A DNA stretch of 64,000 nucleotides from Mytilisepta virgata (lineage: Eukaryota; Mollusca; Bivalvia; Mytilida; Mytilidae). Numbering within the stretch: the stretch's first letter is position 1; every line of letters starts with the position of its first letter. The notes beneath the pieces are model-generated. The model did not search any database. It was given only the letters and a program-made list of their open reading frames with translations, and was not told the DNA's origin. The stretch lies in NCBI GenBank assembly GCA_028015205.1, contig CM051512.1:23529139-23593138 (forward strand). The letters run 5' to 3'. The position numbers and the translations under genes are program-made. Shown here one piece after another: positions 42,736-53,596 of the stretch.

Positions 42736-43255
42736 CGAAGCACATAACCCAAACTTCGATGAGTTGATTAAAAACAGTTAACTGTCTGTAAATAGTGTTA
42801 TTTTGTGTTTTGGGGGAAAGTCTAGTGGCATAAACTGCACTTTTCAATGCATTTCGTCATATTCTTTGTTTATATTGTCGACATGTGATCGGTGCGGTCT
42901 GATTGGTTGCAGCTAGTCTCAACTCCATCGAATAAAAATAAGTACTGCACGAAATTCCGGCTAAATCTGAAAAGGGTTAAGAGCAGAGAAGCGAATAGTA
43001 ACCCTTGACTAAGCAAAGATGATTAATTAATCGAATTTTCTGTGTATGATGGTATATTGTCTCTGTTTATATATAAGAAATAATATGTAGATCAACTTCT
43101 TTTACTACATAGCAAATAGTTTAAAGACAAAAGTTTTAATATTAAATTTTACAAAAATTTTAGTCTCATTAAAAATATTCCGTCTATTTATTCTTCTTTT
43201 GATTACATTGAAAGCATGGGTAACTTTTTTGTCTTCAAACGTTTCAGGTTAGTGT
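42736..43255 (+). repeat. Upstream block of the cGLR segmental unit, copy 1
   Basis: TTAACTGTCTGTAAATAGTG, GTCGACATGTGATC, ATCGAATAAAAATAAGTACT and GGGTAACTTTTTTGTCTTCA recur in the same order at 60.96-61.39 kb. The block lies ahead of units 1 and 3 but is absent ahead of unit 2, which starts directly at the 51617/51618 junction. Confidence 0.85.
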
Positions 43256-44034
43256 TAAAAAAATATTTTTTTAATACGTTGGTTATTTGTAATCTATACT
43301 ACTAAAATTAATGGCTCGATTTCTTTGGGCCGTCATAGATACAATAGATACAATTCAAATTGATTGACTGAGAATGTGTGTGTTGTTTGAAAATTTTACA
43401 CGTTTAGGTCGATACGTTTCTTTAAATGCTGGAATTATCGATGAGTTAACTCGATCCGATGTACATGTTTCATCATTCGTCTTCACTTCCGATCTAATTC
43501 TTTCAGCTATACGGTGACCAGAGGTAACCGTAAAAAACGCAAAATCGCAGATAATACTATTTCATTTCTAAATATTACAAGAGTGGGTGATTGTGACATG
43601 TTTGATAATGATAAAGTAAACCAATGACAAAAGAGATTATCCGCTGAGTATTTTTACACAATATGGACTAATAATGGAAATATTAAGAAAACTGTTCACT
43701 CTAGAATAAAACTTATAATATACGTTTTAGTTAGCCTTTAAAACGAACATACAAGCACATTACAAAAGAACTTAAAAAATATAAATTAACGGAAATTATA
43801 GTATTTTGGTTTACTTTTGAATATTGTTTCAATTTGTTACAATAAATGATTATTTTTATAGGGAATAGACATGTTATAGTAACAACTAAGTAGGGTAAAT
43901 CAGCTTGTACAAACAATAAACAAAAAACAAATATCCTCCGAAAATAGTGGGATGCTATACGATGTAAGAAAATATATTCCATCTTCTAAAATCAGTGCTT
44001 GCACTGGTAGTTGCCTAGTTAAATATTAAATGAA

Positions 44035-45000
44035 CATAGAGGTACTTTAAATTTGTAAACAATTATAAAAGCTTTTTAATACATTTGTTTCTATATATAA
44101 ATAACAGAGACATTTAAAAAAGGAAGATTTTAGGTCCTATTTTTATTTGTTTTTAACTTTTCGGTCACATTTAAAAATAAAACATTATAAGGTAAGGTTA
44201 TCTAGTTCGAAATTTAAAACGTTAATGTAAACATTAAAAAACGAAACTACTGATCTGGACATTTTCCAACAAGAATTGATAGGTTAGTCTGATATATTTT
44301 AAGATAAATATGAATTCATGTTTTATAATTTATTTTCTTAAGATACATGTACCTCGAGCTATATATTCAAGGCGGAATGAACTCGTGACTGTTGCACTTA
44401 TTTTAATAAGTTATTATTGTTTGAAATTAGTTCCACTTCTGTCGGACAATATAATGTCTATAGGGTTCAATAAATTTCAAAGATGACGTCACAAGACCAA
44501 ACCAGGTTATACAGTATTACCAGTGTTTCTCTATGCTGATCAGCCAATTAAAATGCAGTATTCAAATCAAATCAAATTATTAATAGTACGTTCTACTTTT
44601 TTCAAATATTTTAAGCAAAAATATTCTTAATAGACACAATTCTCGTTTCTTTACATATACAGTAAATGTATATGAACATTTTTTTTTAAAGTATATGTAT
44701 ATTTGAAAACAATTATAAATGCCTTGGAAATCATGTCTCATTTTGTTTCTATTCTTTTATAAAATTATAGGTAACAGAGACATTTAAAATTGCCAGTTTG
44801 TATAATTTTTTTTATAAATTGCATACGTCACGTTTAAAAATAGGACAATAATCAGATCATACAAAGTAAGATTATCGAGGTCTAAATTTAAAACGCACTT
44901 AACTTCTTACGTCACAATCTAAACATTAAGGAACGAAACCGAAACTACTTTGGAAAATCCACTGATTTAGACGTTTTGGTACAAGTATTGGTCTGATGGA
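44035..45000 (+). repeat. Internal duplication in the cGLR 5' flank
   Basis: Two related blocks (about 44035-44290 and 44695-45000) share AACAATTATAAA, TAACAGAGACATTTAAAA, a CACATTTAAAAATA/CACGTTTAAAAATA core, AATTTAAAACG and ACGAAACTACTGATCTGGAC or its relative. The second block carries the CRE-like and ISRE-like sites. The same arrangement exists in units 2 and 3. Confidence 0.75.
44910..44946 (+). promoter_or_regulatory. CRE/ATF-like plus ISRE-like cluster, copy 1
   Basis: CTTACGTCAC (a CRE/ATF half palindrome) is followed by GAAACCGAAACT at 44935-44946, which fits the vertebrate ISRE consensus GAAANNGAAACT at every defined base. It is 753 bp before the ATG of copy 1. The two neighbouring gene copies have the identical 12-mer at nearly the same distance. 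Confidence 0.45.
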
Positions 45001-45698
45001 AGTTCATTCAAATTTTTAATGTTATAAGAAATATTTTCAAGAATTTATTCAAAATCGTGTTTTTTTATTATAATTTAACTGGTGGTTTCTCAAAATACGT
45101 CAAACTACGTACATGTATTGTAAGCGAAAGTAAATCGTAAGTAATCAATGTAAGACATTAGTTCAACTTGATTATCCGACAATATAACTTCTCAAGGGTA
45201 AAGAAATTTCATTGCTGTACATTTTAATGTATGGTCTCGCCTTTTGGCATGTTTTGTACAGATACATGTCTGTTAATAATTATTTATTTATTTATTCGAA
45301 TTCCTTTCTTGGAAGTTACCTTATTTAGTTATATCCATTTACTTTGATTTTGGCAGAGACAGCAGTTAAAGTTTATACACATGTAGTCAGTGTTAACCAA
45401 ACGATTTTTTTCTCTATTAATATGAAACACAGACCTACTTAAGTAAAAGCTTATGTATTTTCAGTACGAATAATTTCGATGGGTCTATGAACTACAAGAG
45501 GAATATACGAACGTTATTGTTATCATTTGTAAGGACTGTTTAACATACCATTAAAGGCGCTAATGCAGCAGTGTACTTATACGAGACTTACATTACACAA
45601 ATACATTCAAATTATACAATATCTGCAAACAGATTGGTAAACGTAATTTACTTTCCGTAAATTAATTACAATTATCCGGATTTTAGCACGTATGCAAA

Positions 45699-47513
45699 AT
45701 GGATTTAGTAGATGAAGAACTTTCTTTACAAGTCTACCAGTTTGTCTGCAATATAATTGGATCGGAAAATGTCGTGAAAACAAGGCGGAAACTTCTTTAT
45801 ACTTACGATATTGTTCAATTTAACAAAAATGTAACGTTTATTAGTAGTGGCAGTAAAGCTGAAGGTTTGGACTTCAAAACAAGCGACATCGATGTAATGC
45901 TGTGTCTTAATTTTGTTCGTGTGTATGAAAATTTTAATAATATACCTTCATCCTTTAACCCTATAACAAAACTTGTAATGGAGAACAAGGAGACAAAACC
46001 AGGATTTACCTTACTTAAAACTGTTAAAATTCAACGTGAAAATTTCAACCATATTCCTTTCAATCTTTAGCAAGCTATTGGAAAGGACTTGTATGTGTCT
46101 TCCAAACGTTACAGGGAGTATTTTATAACTGAAAGTGTACCTGTCATTCATGGTCCTTGTGCTTCTACGTCTGATGGAAGTTTTGATTTTGTCTGTTGTT
46201 TCCGTTGCCATGAATGGATTTCATCTGCCCAAGAATGGATTCATAGATCGAGGAATTCATGGCCGAGTAATGAATTAATTAGATATATTATTGATAACGG
46301 CGTTTTATCCGTACCTATTGGATGTAAAGGTTCACCAAATGAGGATCTGGAATAGCGGATATCGTTCTCTGTTGCAGAAAAACAATTAATACATTCTTTT
46401 AATCATGTCCAGTTTTTATGCTATGGTCTGCTAAAAATTCTCCTAACAGATTTGATTAAACCCAAACATGGTGACCTGGTATGTTCATATTTTCTTAAAA
46501 CTATTATGCTCTGGCTGTGCAAAGAAACTGAACAATGTGATTGGAGAAGAGAAAAAAATTTGTACTGCTTTATGAACTGTTTCAGACGATTGATTTATTG
46601 TGTTGAACATAAAACCCTTCTCCATTACTTTATCCCTGGGAATAATTTCTTTGAGGAAAGATTTACTGGTATACAACATTCACATTTACTATCTACGTTA
46701 TGGAGCATTTACAATCTTGGATGGAGATGTATCTTACATACAGATACCTTTAAGTCATTTTCAAACACAGTTCAGCCAATTTCCCTATGGTGTCTTCAGT
46801 CGGTGTTCTCTCTAACATAATTCCGCGGTTTTATTTTAAGAATGCTTTAGCTGGCATTTGTTTAACTCAACCAGCCAGGCAGTTTTATAGTTACTTTTGT
46901 TCCGTCAGCAGTCAGTGGGAATCTCAAAAATTACCTTTAAATATCAACTCTACAAACAATAAGTATTTCTACAAACAATACAAAAGAATTCGTTCTTATT
47001 TACTGATAGGTTTCAACAGTGATGCTGTGCCTGGTTGGTTGTTGTTAGCATCATTATATTATACATGTAAACAGTACCGTGAATGTTTGTACATTGTAGA
47101 CTACTGTATATCTATGTGCACACCAGATAAAATCCTTAAAAATAGTAATCCTAACGTAGAAACACAGCGTAGTTTTGAAAGAATCCTTCACTTTGTTGGA
47201 CAGCGTAATTACTTTACCGTTGTAAGGCACTTTGTAGTGTATACTGTGAAGTTCATTCCTTCCTCCGTCATTCTGCCTATAGAATTAAAATGTTATATTG
47301 ATACCGATGATTTTCTGTGGTTTCCTTGTGTTGTATTTGCTTACTTTCTGAAGTTTCTGCCATCATCAACATGATAGAAGAGGACGATATCTTTCATTTC
47401 GTGAGCTTGAATGTACAGTAGCTGAGAACTATTTTATTGTGAACAACGATATATATCAGATTCAAATAGCCAACCAATGTCTAGAGATTGCTAGATTGTT
47501 GTTAGATATATAA
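45699..47513 (+). pseudogene. cGAS-like receptor/Mab-21-domain gene copy 1 (broken)
   Basis: Collinear with the intact copy at 53597-55426. It starts MDLVDEELSLQVYQFVCNII and keeps GSKAEG, SDIDVM and the later DGSFDFVCCF acid, so the nucleotidyltransferase residues are still present. Four lesions break it relative to copy 2: TAT to TAG at 46068-46070, TGG to TAG at 46353-46355 (inside the W-R-I-S-F-S motif), a 13-nt deletion near 46770 and a 5-nt deletion near 47362. The deletions sum to 18, so frame is regained for the last 50 codons or so and the same stop. An AATAAA lies at 47698. Confidence 0.88.
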
Positions 47514-48869
47514 TTCTTATGTTCAAAATGAAATACAGGTGATGTAAAATGGTAATTAAAACATTTTTGTTGAAGACAAATGTGTTCATTAAATTTAATA
47601 GAAAGTATTAGTTTTAATGTGGATAGACACAATTGAGGCAAAAAAAACGTTCATCCCTGTGCGTAAATTTAAAACGTAGCTTTGAATGCAAAATCATAAT
47701 AAAAATTAGCATATGATAAAAATGATTTTGTGCATCCAAATTGGTATCAATGAATTTTATTTTACCACTGAGCCGATACCAGTGGTGTTGGATGTATCCT
47801 CAGTTTAATTACTTGTATTTAGATACTAATCCGAAATTGATACATTAAATCTACTGTTACAAAATTAAAAAAAAACTCCCTCATGCACAGCTCTGTCCTT
47901 AGATGGTTTTGTTTTTACCCCTTTTGGTCATTTTGGTATTTTGGTATTTTGAATTTGCTCAAATATTTGGACTGTTGTTTTGGTTTTAAACATTTTAGGC
48001 CTTGAGCACAACTGCTGAGTTGTACATCGATGAAATGTGCATATCTTGTTCATCAAGATTAGTATCAAAGAATTTTATTAATATATCACAGGCTTCTATA
48101 CTCACTGGCATAGTAACAGGTGCTGGACATGCTTACCCTTTCGGATGTCACTCCAGGTTTTTAATGGGAATTCACATAGCCAGCGCTTTAGTTACTTTAT
48201 TCTCTTGTCATATTTTTGGGGGGTTAATTTTATGTGTTTTATTCTTTTGGTTATACATGTATCCTTGTGGCGTTTTTGTGTTGTTTTCCATTTTCTTGTC
48301 TTTTTCTTTTCCTTGGATATCTAATTTATTGACTTTTTCCACTTTTTTGTTCTTTTATATAGTCAAATTATATGATATGGGCAACGAAATTATAAGTAAA
48401 TGGGACAATCAAGCATACCAGTACACATGCAATACCTCATTGACAATTCAGCGTTTGATAACGTAGAATTATAATGTATTTGATCGACAGTCCTGGTACA
48501 AAACTAGGGACCGTTTTCCCGCTTTTGACACAAATATACTGAGTTGAGACAATACGTTTAGTATGCTTTTATTTATTCGGTAAGGATCTACTGTCGATAT
48601 AATGAATTCATTATCCTTCCTACTTAGTTTTCTGTCTTATATTAGGAAAATATTTACGGGTTAAAAGAGCCATAAACTGGATCGATTCTGTGTGTTGCGA
48701 ATTACAGGGGATATATGTCCCCTATTGGCACAAAATTCATTAGCTCGAACTGCCGATAATTCAGCCAGATTTCGACCGTTGTTCAAGACGTTTGAACATC
48801 GGAGTTGTATTTGTATCTATTACTCTTCTTTTCATCTACATCAGCCACATTATCAAGTCAGTGAAGTGA

Positions 48870-49300
48870 ATAAAAAGATAATTATACCTAAGGAGCAAAC
48901 CAAAAACTTGCAATCCATTGGACAGACAAACCCAGGAAGACAAATGGACAACCGCAAGCACAACAAATAAACACTGAAAACTAAAAAACAATGAACAACA
49001 CGAACTCCTATAAAACCAGGAGTGAACTCATGTGCCCCGGAATGGTAAGCAGTTCCTGTTCCGTATACAGCACCCGTCATGAAGTTAAACAAATTCTATC
49101 TGGTGATAGTCAAATCGTTGTAGGTATTGTAACGGTCAATCAATTCGTGATGACGATCGCAAAGTTTCCTGAGTGACATCAACTTATCCCTGATAAAACC
49201 AAGGTAAAGCAGCAGTAATCCTCTTTATCGAAAGTCAAAAATGGTAACCCACGCTGGCCCTTGAATATCGAATAAGCTGAGAAACATACACGCCGTATGC
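48870..49300 (-). repeat. Retroelement tail, inverted relative to 6.2-6.8 kb
   Basis: GACAGACAAACCCAGGAAGA, AACAATGAACAACACGAACT, ATGGTAAGCAGTTCCTGTTC and GGTCAATCAATTCGTGATGA are complements of blocks at 6.36-6.72 kb in the same order. Unit 2 has the collinear copy at about 56.72-57.18 kb. Confidence 0.75.
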
Positions 49301-49519
49301 AGGCGATGCTGGTATATTGCTACTCAGGCAGGGCAAATTAACAATAGGAAACTTGAAGTCATCACGTCTGTCAAAAAGTTTTGTCTTCAAATTTGTTTTC
49401 GATTTTGCCCTCCTTCGAATATCCTTTTTGTATTTCTTGACTTTACTTACATTTGGACCAACAAGCTTAAAAATCCTTTAGTGGCTGTAGCAGTCGCAAA
49501 CGACAGCTAATCCCCTCTA

Positions 49520-49755
49520 CCGTAGGTCAGGGTGATCCAATTTTTATACGGGCCTTCGTTATTTTTCAAGACACGTCCACTGATGAAATATTATACCTAT
49601 ATTACTTACAGTGTCTTAGAATTGGACCTTAACCAGAGTCACTCATGCATAAAATGTAAGTCAGGGTGATCCAATTTTTATGTGGACCTTATTTTCCAAG
49701 ACGCATCCACTGATGAAATAGTATACCTATCAGTTATATGACTTACAGGTGCCAT
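49520..49755 (+). repeat. Tandem pair of a dispersed 120-bp repeat, unit 1
   Basis: Two copies of GGTCAGGGTGATCCAATTTT ... CCACTGATGAAAT ... GACTTACAG. Unit 2 has the same pair at about 57.40-57.63 kb and a single relative lies at 8.6 kb. Confidence 0.8.
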
Positions 49756-49924
49756 AGAACGAACCGAGCGGTATATCCCCTCCCAACGTATTTTTATATG
49801 TTTGGCCTTTAAATTTTCATGTTTTTGTCAGTTTTATACTTTGTACATTTTTGTATGATTGATTCAGATTATTGGCGAAAATTTGACAAAAAATTCATTT
49901 TAAAAATTCACTTAAATACATTAC

Positions 49925-50384
49925 ATATAGATTCTATTTCAGTTTCGGGTGAATTACAAGATTTCTACACTCTCGAGAGTTAAAATTAAGATTTTAACAT
50001 GCTCGCCTTAAGATTTCTACACTCGAGAGAGTTAAAATTAAGATTTTAACATGCGAGCCTTGGCGAGCATGTTAAATCTTAATTTTAACTCTCGAGAGTG
50101 TAGAAATCTTGTAATTCACGAGAAATTGAAGTAGAATTTGTTTCTCCCAATACGCTTGTACCAAAGAATCTAGGTCATCCCTAATTGTAGCTCGACTTTT
50201 GTTTTTGTTATCGTTTACGCTCGACCGGATATCGCTTTGACGATTTCTTTAGTGCGAGGTCGCGACCTTTAGGACGGCCAATAAAATTCCGTTTCCGCAC
50301 GAGACTTTTTAATTGTTCTAGAGCATTAAATTATTTTTATTCACTGGGCTGAACGGTATGAAAATACGCACACCCATGGGAGAA
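49925..50384. mobile_element. Unit-1-specific insertion with a long hairpin
   Basis: Unit 2 reads AATACATTACAAGTCTTTAT across this point, while unit 1 has 460 extra bases. Inside, 49931-50137 is a near-perfect inverted repeat: GAATTACAAGATTTCTACAC and CTCTCGAGAGTTAAAATTAA on the left pair with the complement on the right, and a third partial copy of the arm lies in the loop. The rest (50.14-50.38 kb) is unrecognised. It inserted into unit 1 after duplication or was lost from unit 2. Confidence 0.8.
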
Positions 50385-51244
50385 AAGTCTTTATCGTTCT
50401 TACGTCAGTGGCGAGAAATTTATTGAGAAATATTTTCCATATGATGCAGTTTTTTTTCTGCCCCATGTTTAATCAAAGATTTCTTTAATTACATTTATTA
50501 TATGTTTAAATCGGCCCTTATACAAAAGTTATGCTACAATCGGCATGACCAGTATGGATTTTAAAAGATCAACTCATTTTAGCCATACTTTTAATACGGC
50601 TTTTCCGCCCGGTTAATAACCTTTTCCATATTGCCCCGTATTAAAAAGCTGGGCCAATATGAGAGTTTTCACTTCCGGGTGAGAGGGAATAGAAGTTGCG
50701 GAACTTGTGCCGAATTTCTTGAGACTTCATTAATTTCTCTGGTAAACAACGCTGCTTGAAAAATTGTGGATGTCTTGAGAATAATTTTTCGTCTTATACC
50801 TTTCTGAAAAAGGATCATGTTGTGATTTCACATTCAGTGTCTCAACTTGTCACGCTATCTCTGCAGGGACAGCTTTAATTTTGAGACTTTAGTATAGTGC
50901 ATCTCCATCATAACAGTAACAGTATGTATTTTCATGACATTGAATTTTTTCAGAAAAATAATTACTTTTTAAATTGTTTTAAAATTTTTAAAAAGTTTTA
51001 AAACTGTCAATATCTGACTCTCATATTACAAATAGGGATTCCACGTACATATATTAGAACAATACAATAAAAAGAAAGTGATAAATGGCTAAAAAAATCA
51101 AACAATTTTAAATCAATGAACACTACCTTAATTTATAAATAACACAAATTTATAGACAGTTACAAAAAACAGGGCAGTACGGAATGCCATACGGACCAGC
51201 TGTACCTAGTTCCTGCCAAACGGACTGTTGGGATTATTTAATAA

Positions 51245-51393
51245 TAGTGTTACGAACTTGCTGATTCTGTATTGCCCGTGTATTGATTCTCGGTCAGCTG
51301 TATTGGCCCTTGGCCCTACAGGCCTCGGGAACAATACAGCTAACCTTGAATCAATAAAAGGGCCAATACAGAAACAGCAAGTTAGTAACACTA
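51245..51393. repeat. Imperfect palindrome (MITE-like), unit 1
   Basis: TAGTGTTACGAACTTGCTG at one end and CAGCAAGTTAGTAACACTA at the other, with further pairing inward (TTCTGTATTG/CAATACAGAA and AGCTGTATTG/CAATACAGCT). About 149 bp; unit 2 has the copy at 58645-58796. Confidence 0.85.
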
Positions 51394-52812
51394 TAGTATG
51401 TGTTAATCTGGAAAATTACATGGCGAGGCGCAATATATAAGAACTATTCTTTTCTGTTCAGACGTAACTTTCATTTTCATTCTGTGATGTGATACCCTTT
51501 ATTGTCTCGGCTGGTCTTTCTTGATCTTTCTTTTTAAATAGTTCCGAAGCTTGAAGATCTGTCTTTTAAGTTTAGCACAAATAACATTCAGCGTCAATTC
51601 TATAATTTTTGTAAATGTTTTTACACAATACGGACTAATAATGGAAAAATTAAGAAAACTTCACTCTAGAATAAAAAATTATATTATAAGTCTTAGTAAG
51701 CCTTTAAAACGAACATATTACAAGAAGAATTTTAAAAAAAATAAAAAATTACGGGAATTATAGTATTTTGGTTTACTTTTGAATATTGTTTCAATTTGTT
51801 ACAATAAATGATTATTTTTATAGGGAATAGACATGTCATAGTAACAACTAAGTAGGGTGAATCACCTTGGACAAACAATACACAAGAAACAAATACCCTC
51901 CGAAAATAGTGGGATGCTCTACGATGTAAGAAAATGTATTCCATCTTCTCAAGTCAGTGCTGACACGGGTAGTTGCCTAGTTAAATATTAAATGAACAAA
52001 GAAGTACTTTAAATTTGTAAACAATTATAAAACCTTTTTAATACATTTGTTTCTATATATAAATAACAGAGACATTTGAAAAAGGCAGTTTTTAGGTCCT
52101 GTTTTTATTTATTTTTAAAGTTTCGGTCACATTTAAAAATAAAACATTATAAGGTAAGTTATCTAGTTCGAAATTTAAACGTCAATGTAAACATTAAAAA
52201 AACTAAACTATTGATCTGGACATTTTCAAACAAGAATTGGTAGGTTAGTCTGAAATATTTTAAGATAAATATGAATTCATGTTTTATAATTCTTTTTGTT
52301 AAGATACATGTACCTCGAACTATACATTCGTGACTCTTGCACTTATTTTAATAAGTTATTATTGTATGACATTAGTTCCACTTCTGTCGGATAATATAAT
52401 GTCTATAGGGTTCAATAAATTTCAAAGCTGATGTCAAAAGACCAAACCAGGTTATACAGTATAATCAATGTTGCTCTATTCTGATCAGCAAATTAAAATT
52501 CAGTATTCGGATCAAATTATTAATAGTATGTTCTACTTTTTTTCAAATACTTTAAGGAAAAATATTTTTAATAGACACAATTCTCGTTTCTTTACATATG
52601 CAGTATATGTATATCAACATCTTTTACAGTATATGTATATTTAAAAACAATTATAAATGCATTGTAAACCATGTTTTATTTTGTTTTTATTCATTTATAA
52701 AATTATAGGTAACAGAGACATTTAAAATTGCCAGTTTGTATAAATATTTTTATATATTGTATCATACAAAGTAAGATTATCGAGTTCTAAATTTAAAACG
52801 CACATAACTTCT

Positions 52813-52851
52813 TACGTCACAATCTAAACATTAAGAAGCGAAACCGAAACT
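52813..52851 (+). promoter_or_regulatory. CRE/ATF-like plus ISRE-like cluster, copy 2
   Basis: TTACGTCACAATCTAAAC then GAAACCGAAACT at 52840-52851, 746 bp before the ATG of the intact gene. Flanking bases differ slightly from copy 1 (AGAAGC for AGGAAC) while the 12-mer is unchanged. Confidence 0.45.
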
Positions 52852-53596
52852 ACTTTGGAAAATCCACTGATCTAGACGTTTTGGTACAAGAATTGGTGTG
52901 TCAGTTTTTTATGTTATAAGAAATATATTCCGCAATTTATTCAAAATCGTGTTTTTTATTATAATTTAACTGATGGTTTCTCAAAATACCTCTAACTATG
53001 TATTGTAAGCGAAAGTTAAACGTAAGTAATCAATGTAAGACATTAGTTCAACTTGATTATCCGACAATATAACTTCTCAAGGGTAAAGAAATTTAATTGC
53101 TGTAAATTTTAACGGTATGGTCTACCCTTTTGGCATGTTTTGTACAGATACATGTTTGTTAATAATTATTTATTTATTTATTTATTTATTCGAATTCCTT
53201 TCTTGGAAGTTACCTTATCTAGTTATATCCATTTACTTTGATTTTGCCTGTGAAAGCAGTTGAAGTTTATATACATGTAGTCAGTGTCAACCAAATGCTT
53301 TTTTTATCTATTAATATGAAACACAGACCTACTTAAATAAAAGCTTATGTATTTTCAGTACGAATAATTTCGATGGGTCTACGAACTACAAGAGGAATAT
53401 ACCACCGTCTTTGTAATCCTTGGTAAGAACTGTATAACATACCATTAACGGCGCTAATGCATCATAGTACTTATACCAGATTTACATTACACACATACAT
53501 TCAAATTATACAAGATCTGCAAAAAAACGGATTGGTAAACGAAATTTACTTTCCATAAATTAATTACAATTAACCGGATTTTAGCACATATGCAAC

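Larger units (their letters stand above)
43651..51617 (+). repeat. Segmental duplication unit 1 (7.97 kb)
   Basis: Begins TTTTTACACAATATGGACTA and ends GTCAATTCTATAATTTTTGT plus AAATG; unit 2 begins and ends with the same sequences. Gene, 5' flank, 3' flank and embedded repeats are all collinear with unit 2. Specific differences are an extra 460 bp at 49925-50384 and about 115 bp extra near 48.8 kb. Confidence 0.92.
47514..51617 (+). other. 3' flank of copy 1
   Basis: Holds two decayed mussel interspersed repeats (about 47.70-47.83 and 47.93-48.12 kb), a T-rich stretch that stays open by composition (48002-48466), a retroelement tail on the minus strand (48.87-49.30 kb), two tandem copies of the GGTCAGGGTGATCCAATTTT repeat (49.52-49.75 kb), a hairpin insert (49.93 kb) and a palindromic MITE (51.25 kb). 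No gene is recognised. Confidence 0.6.

Noticed and set aside
43731..43982. 83-codon minus-strand frame, with a relative at 51732-51944
   Set aside because: It lies in the duplicated non-coding 5' flank of the cGLR gene. Similarity reflects the segmental duplication, and the reading end differs between copies.
48002..48466. 154-codon hydrophobic frame that could suggest a membrane protein
   Set aside because: It begins in a recognised mussel interspersed repeat and continues through T-rich sequence. The collinear copy in unit 2 (55917-56321) is frameshifted and has a different protein, so the frame is not conserved.
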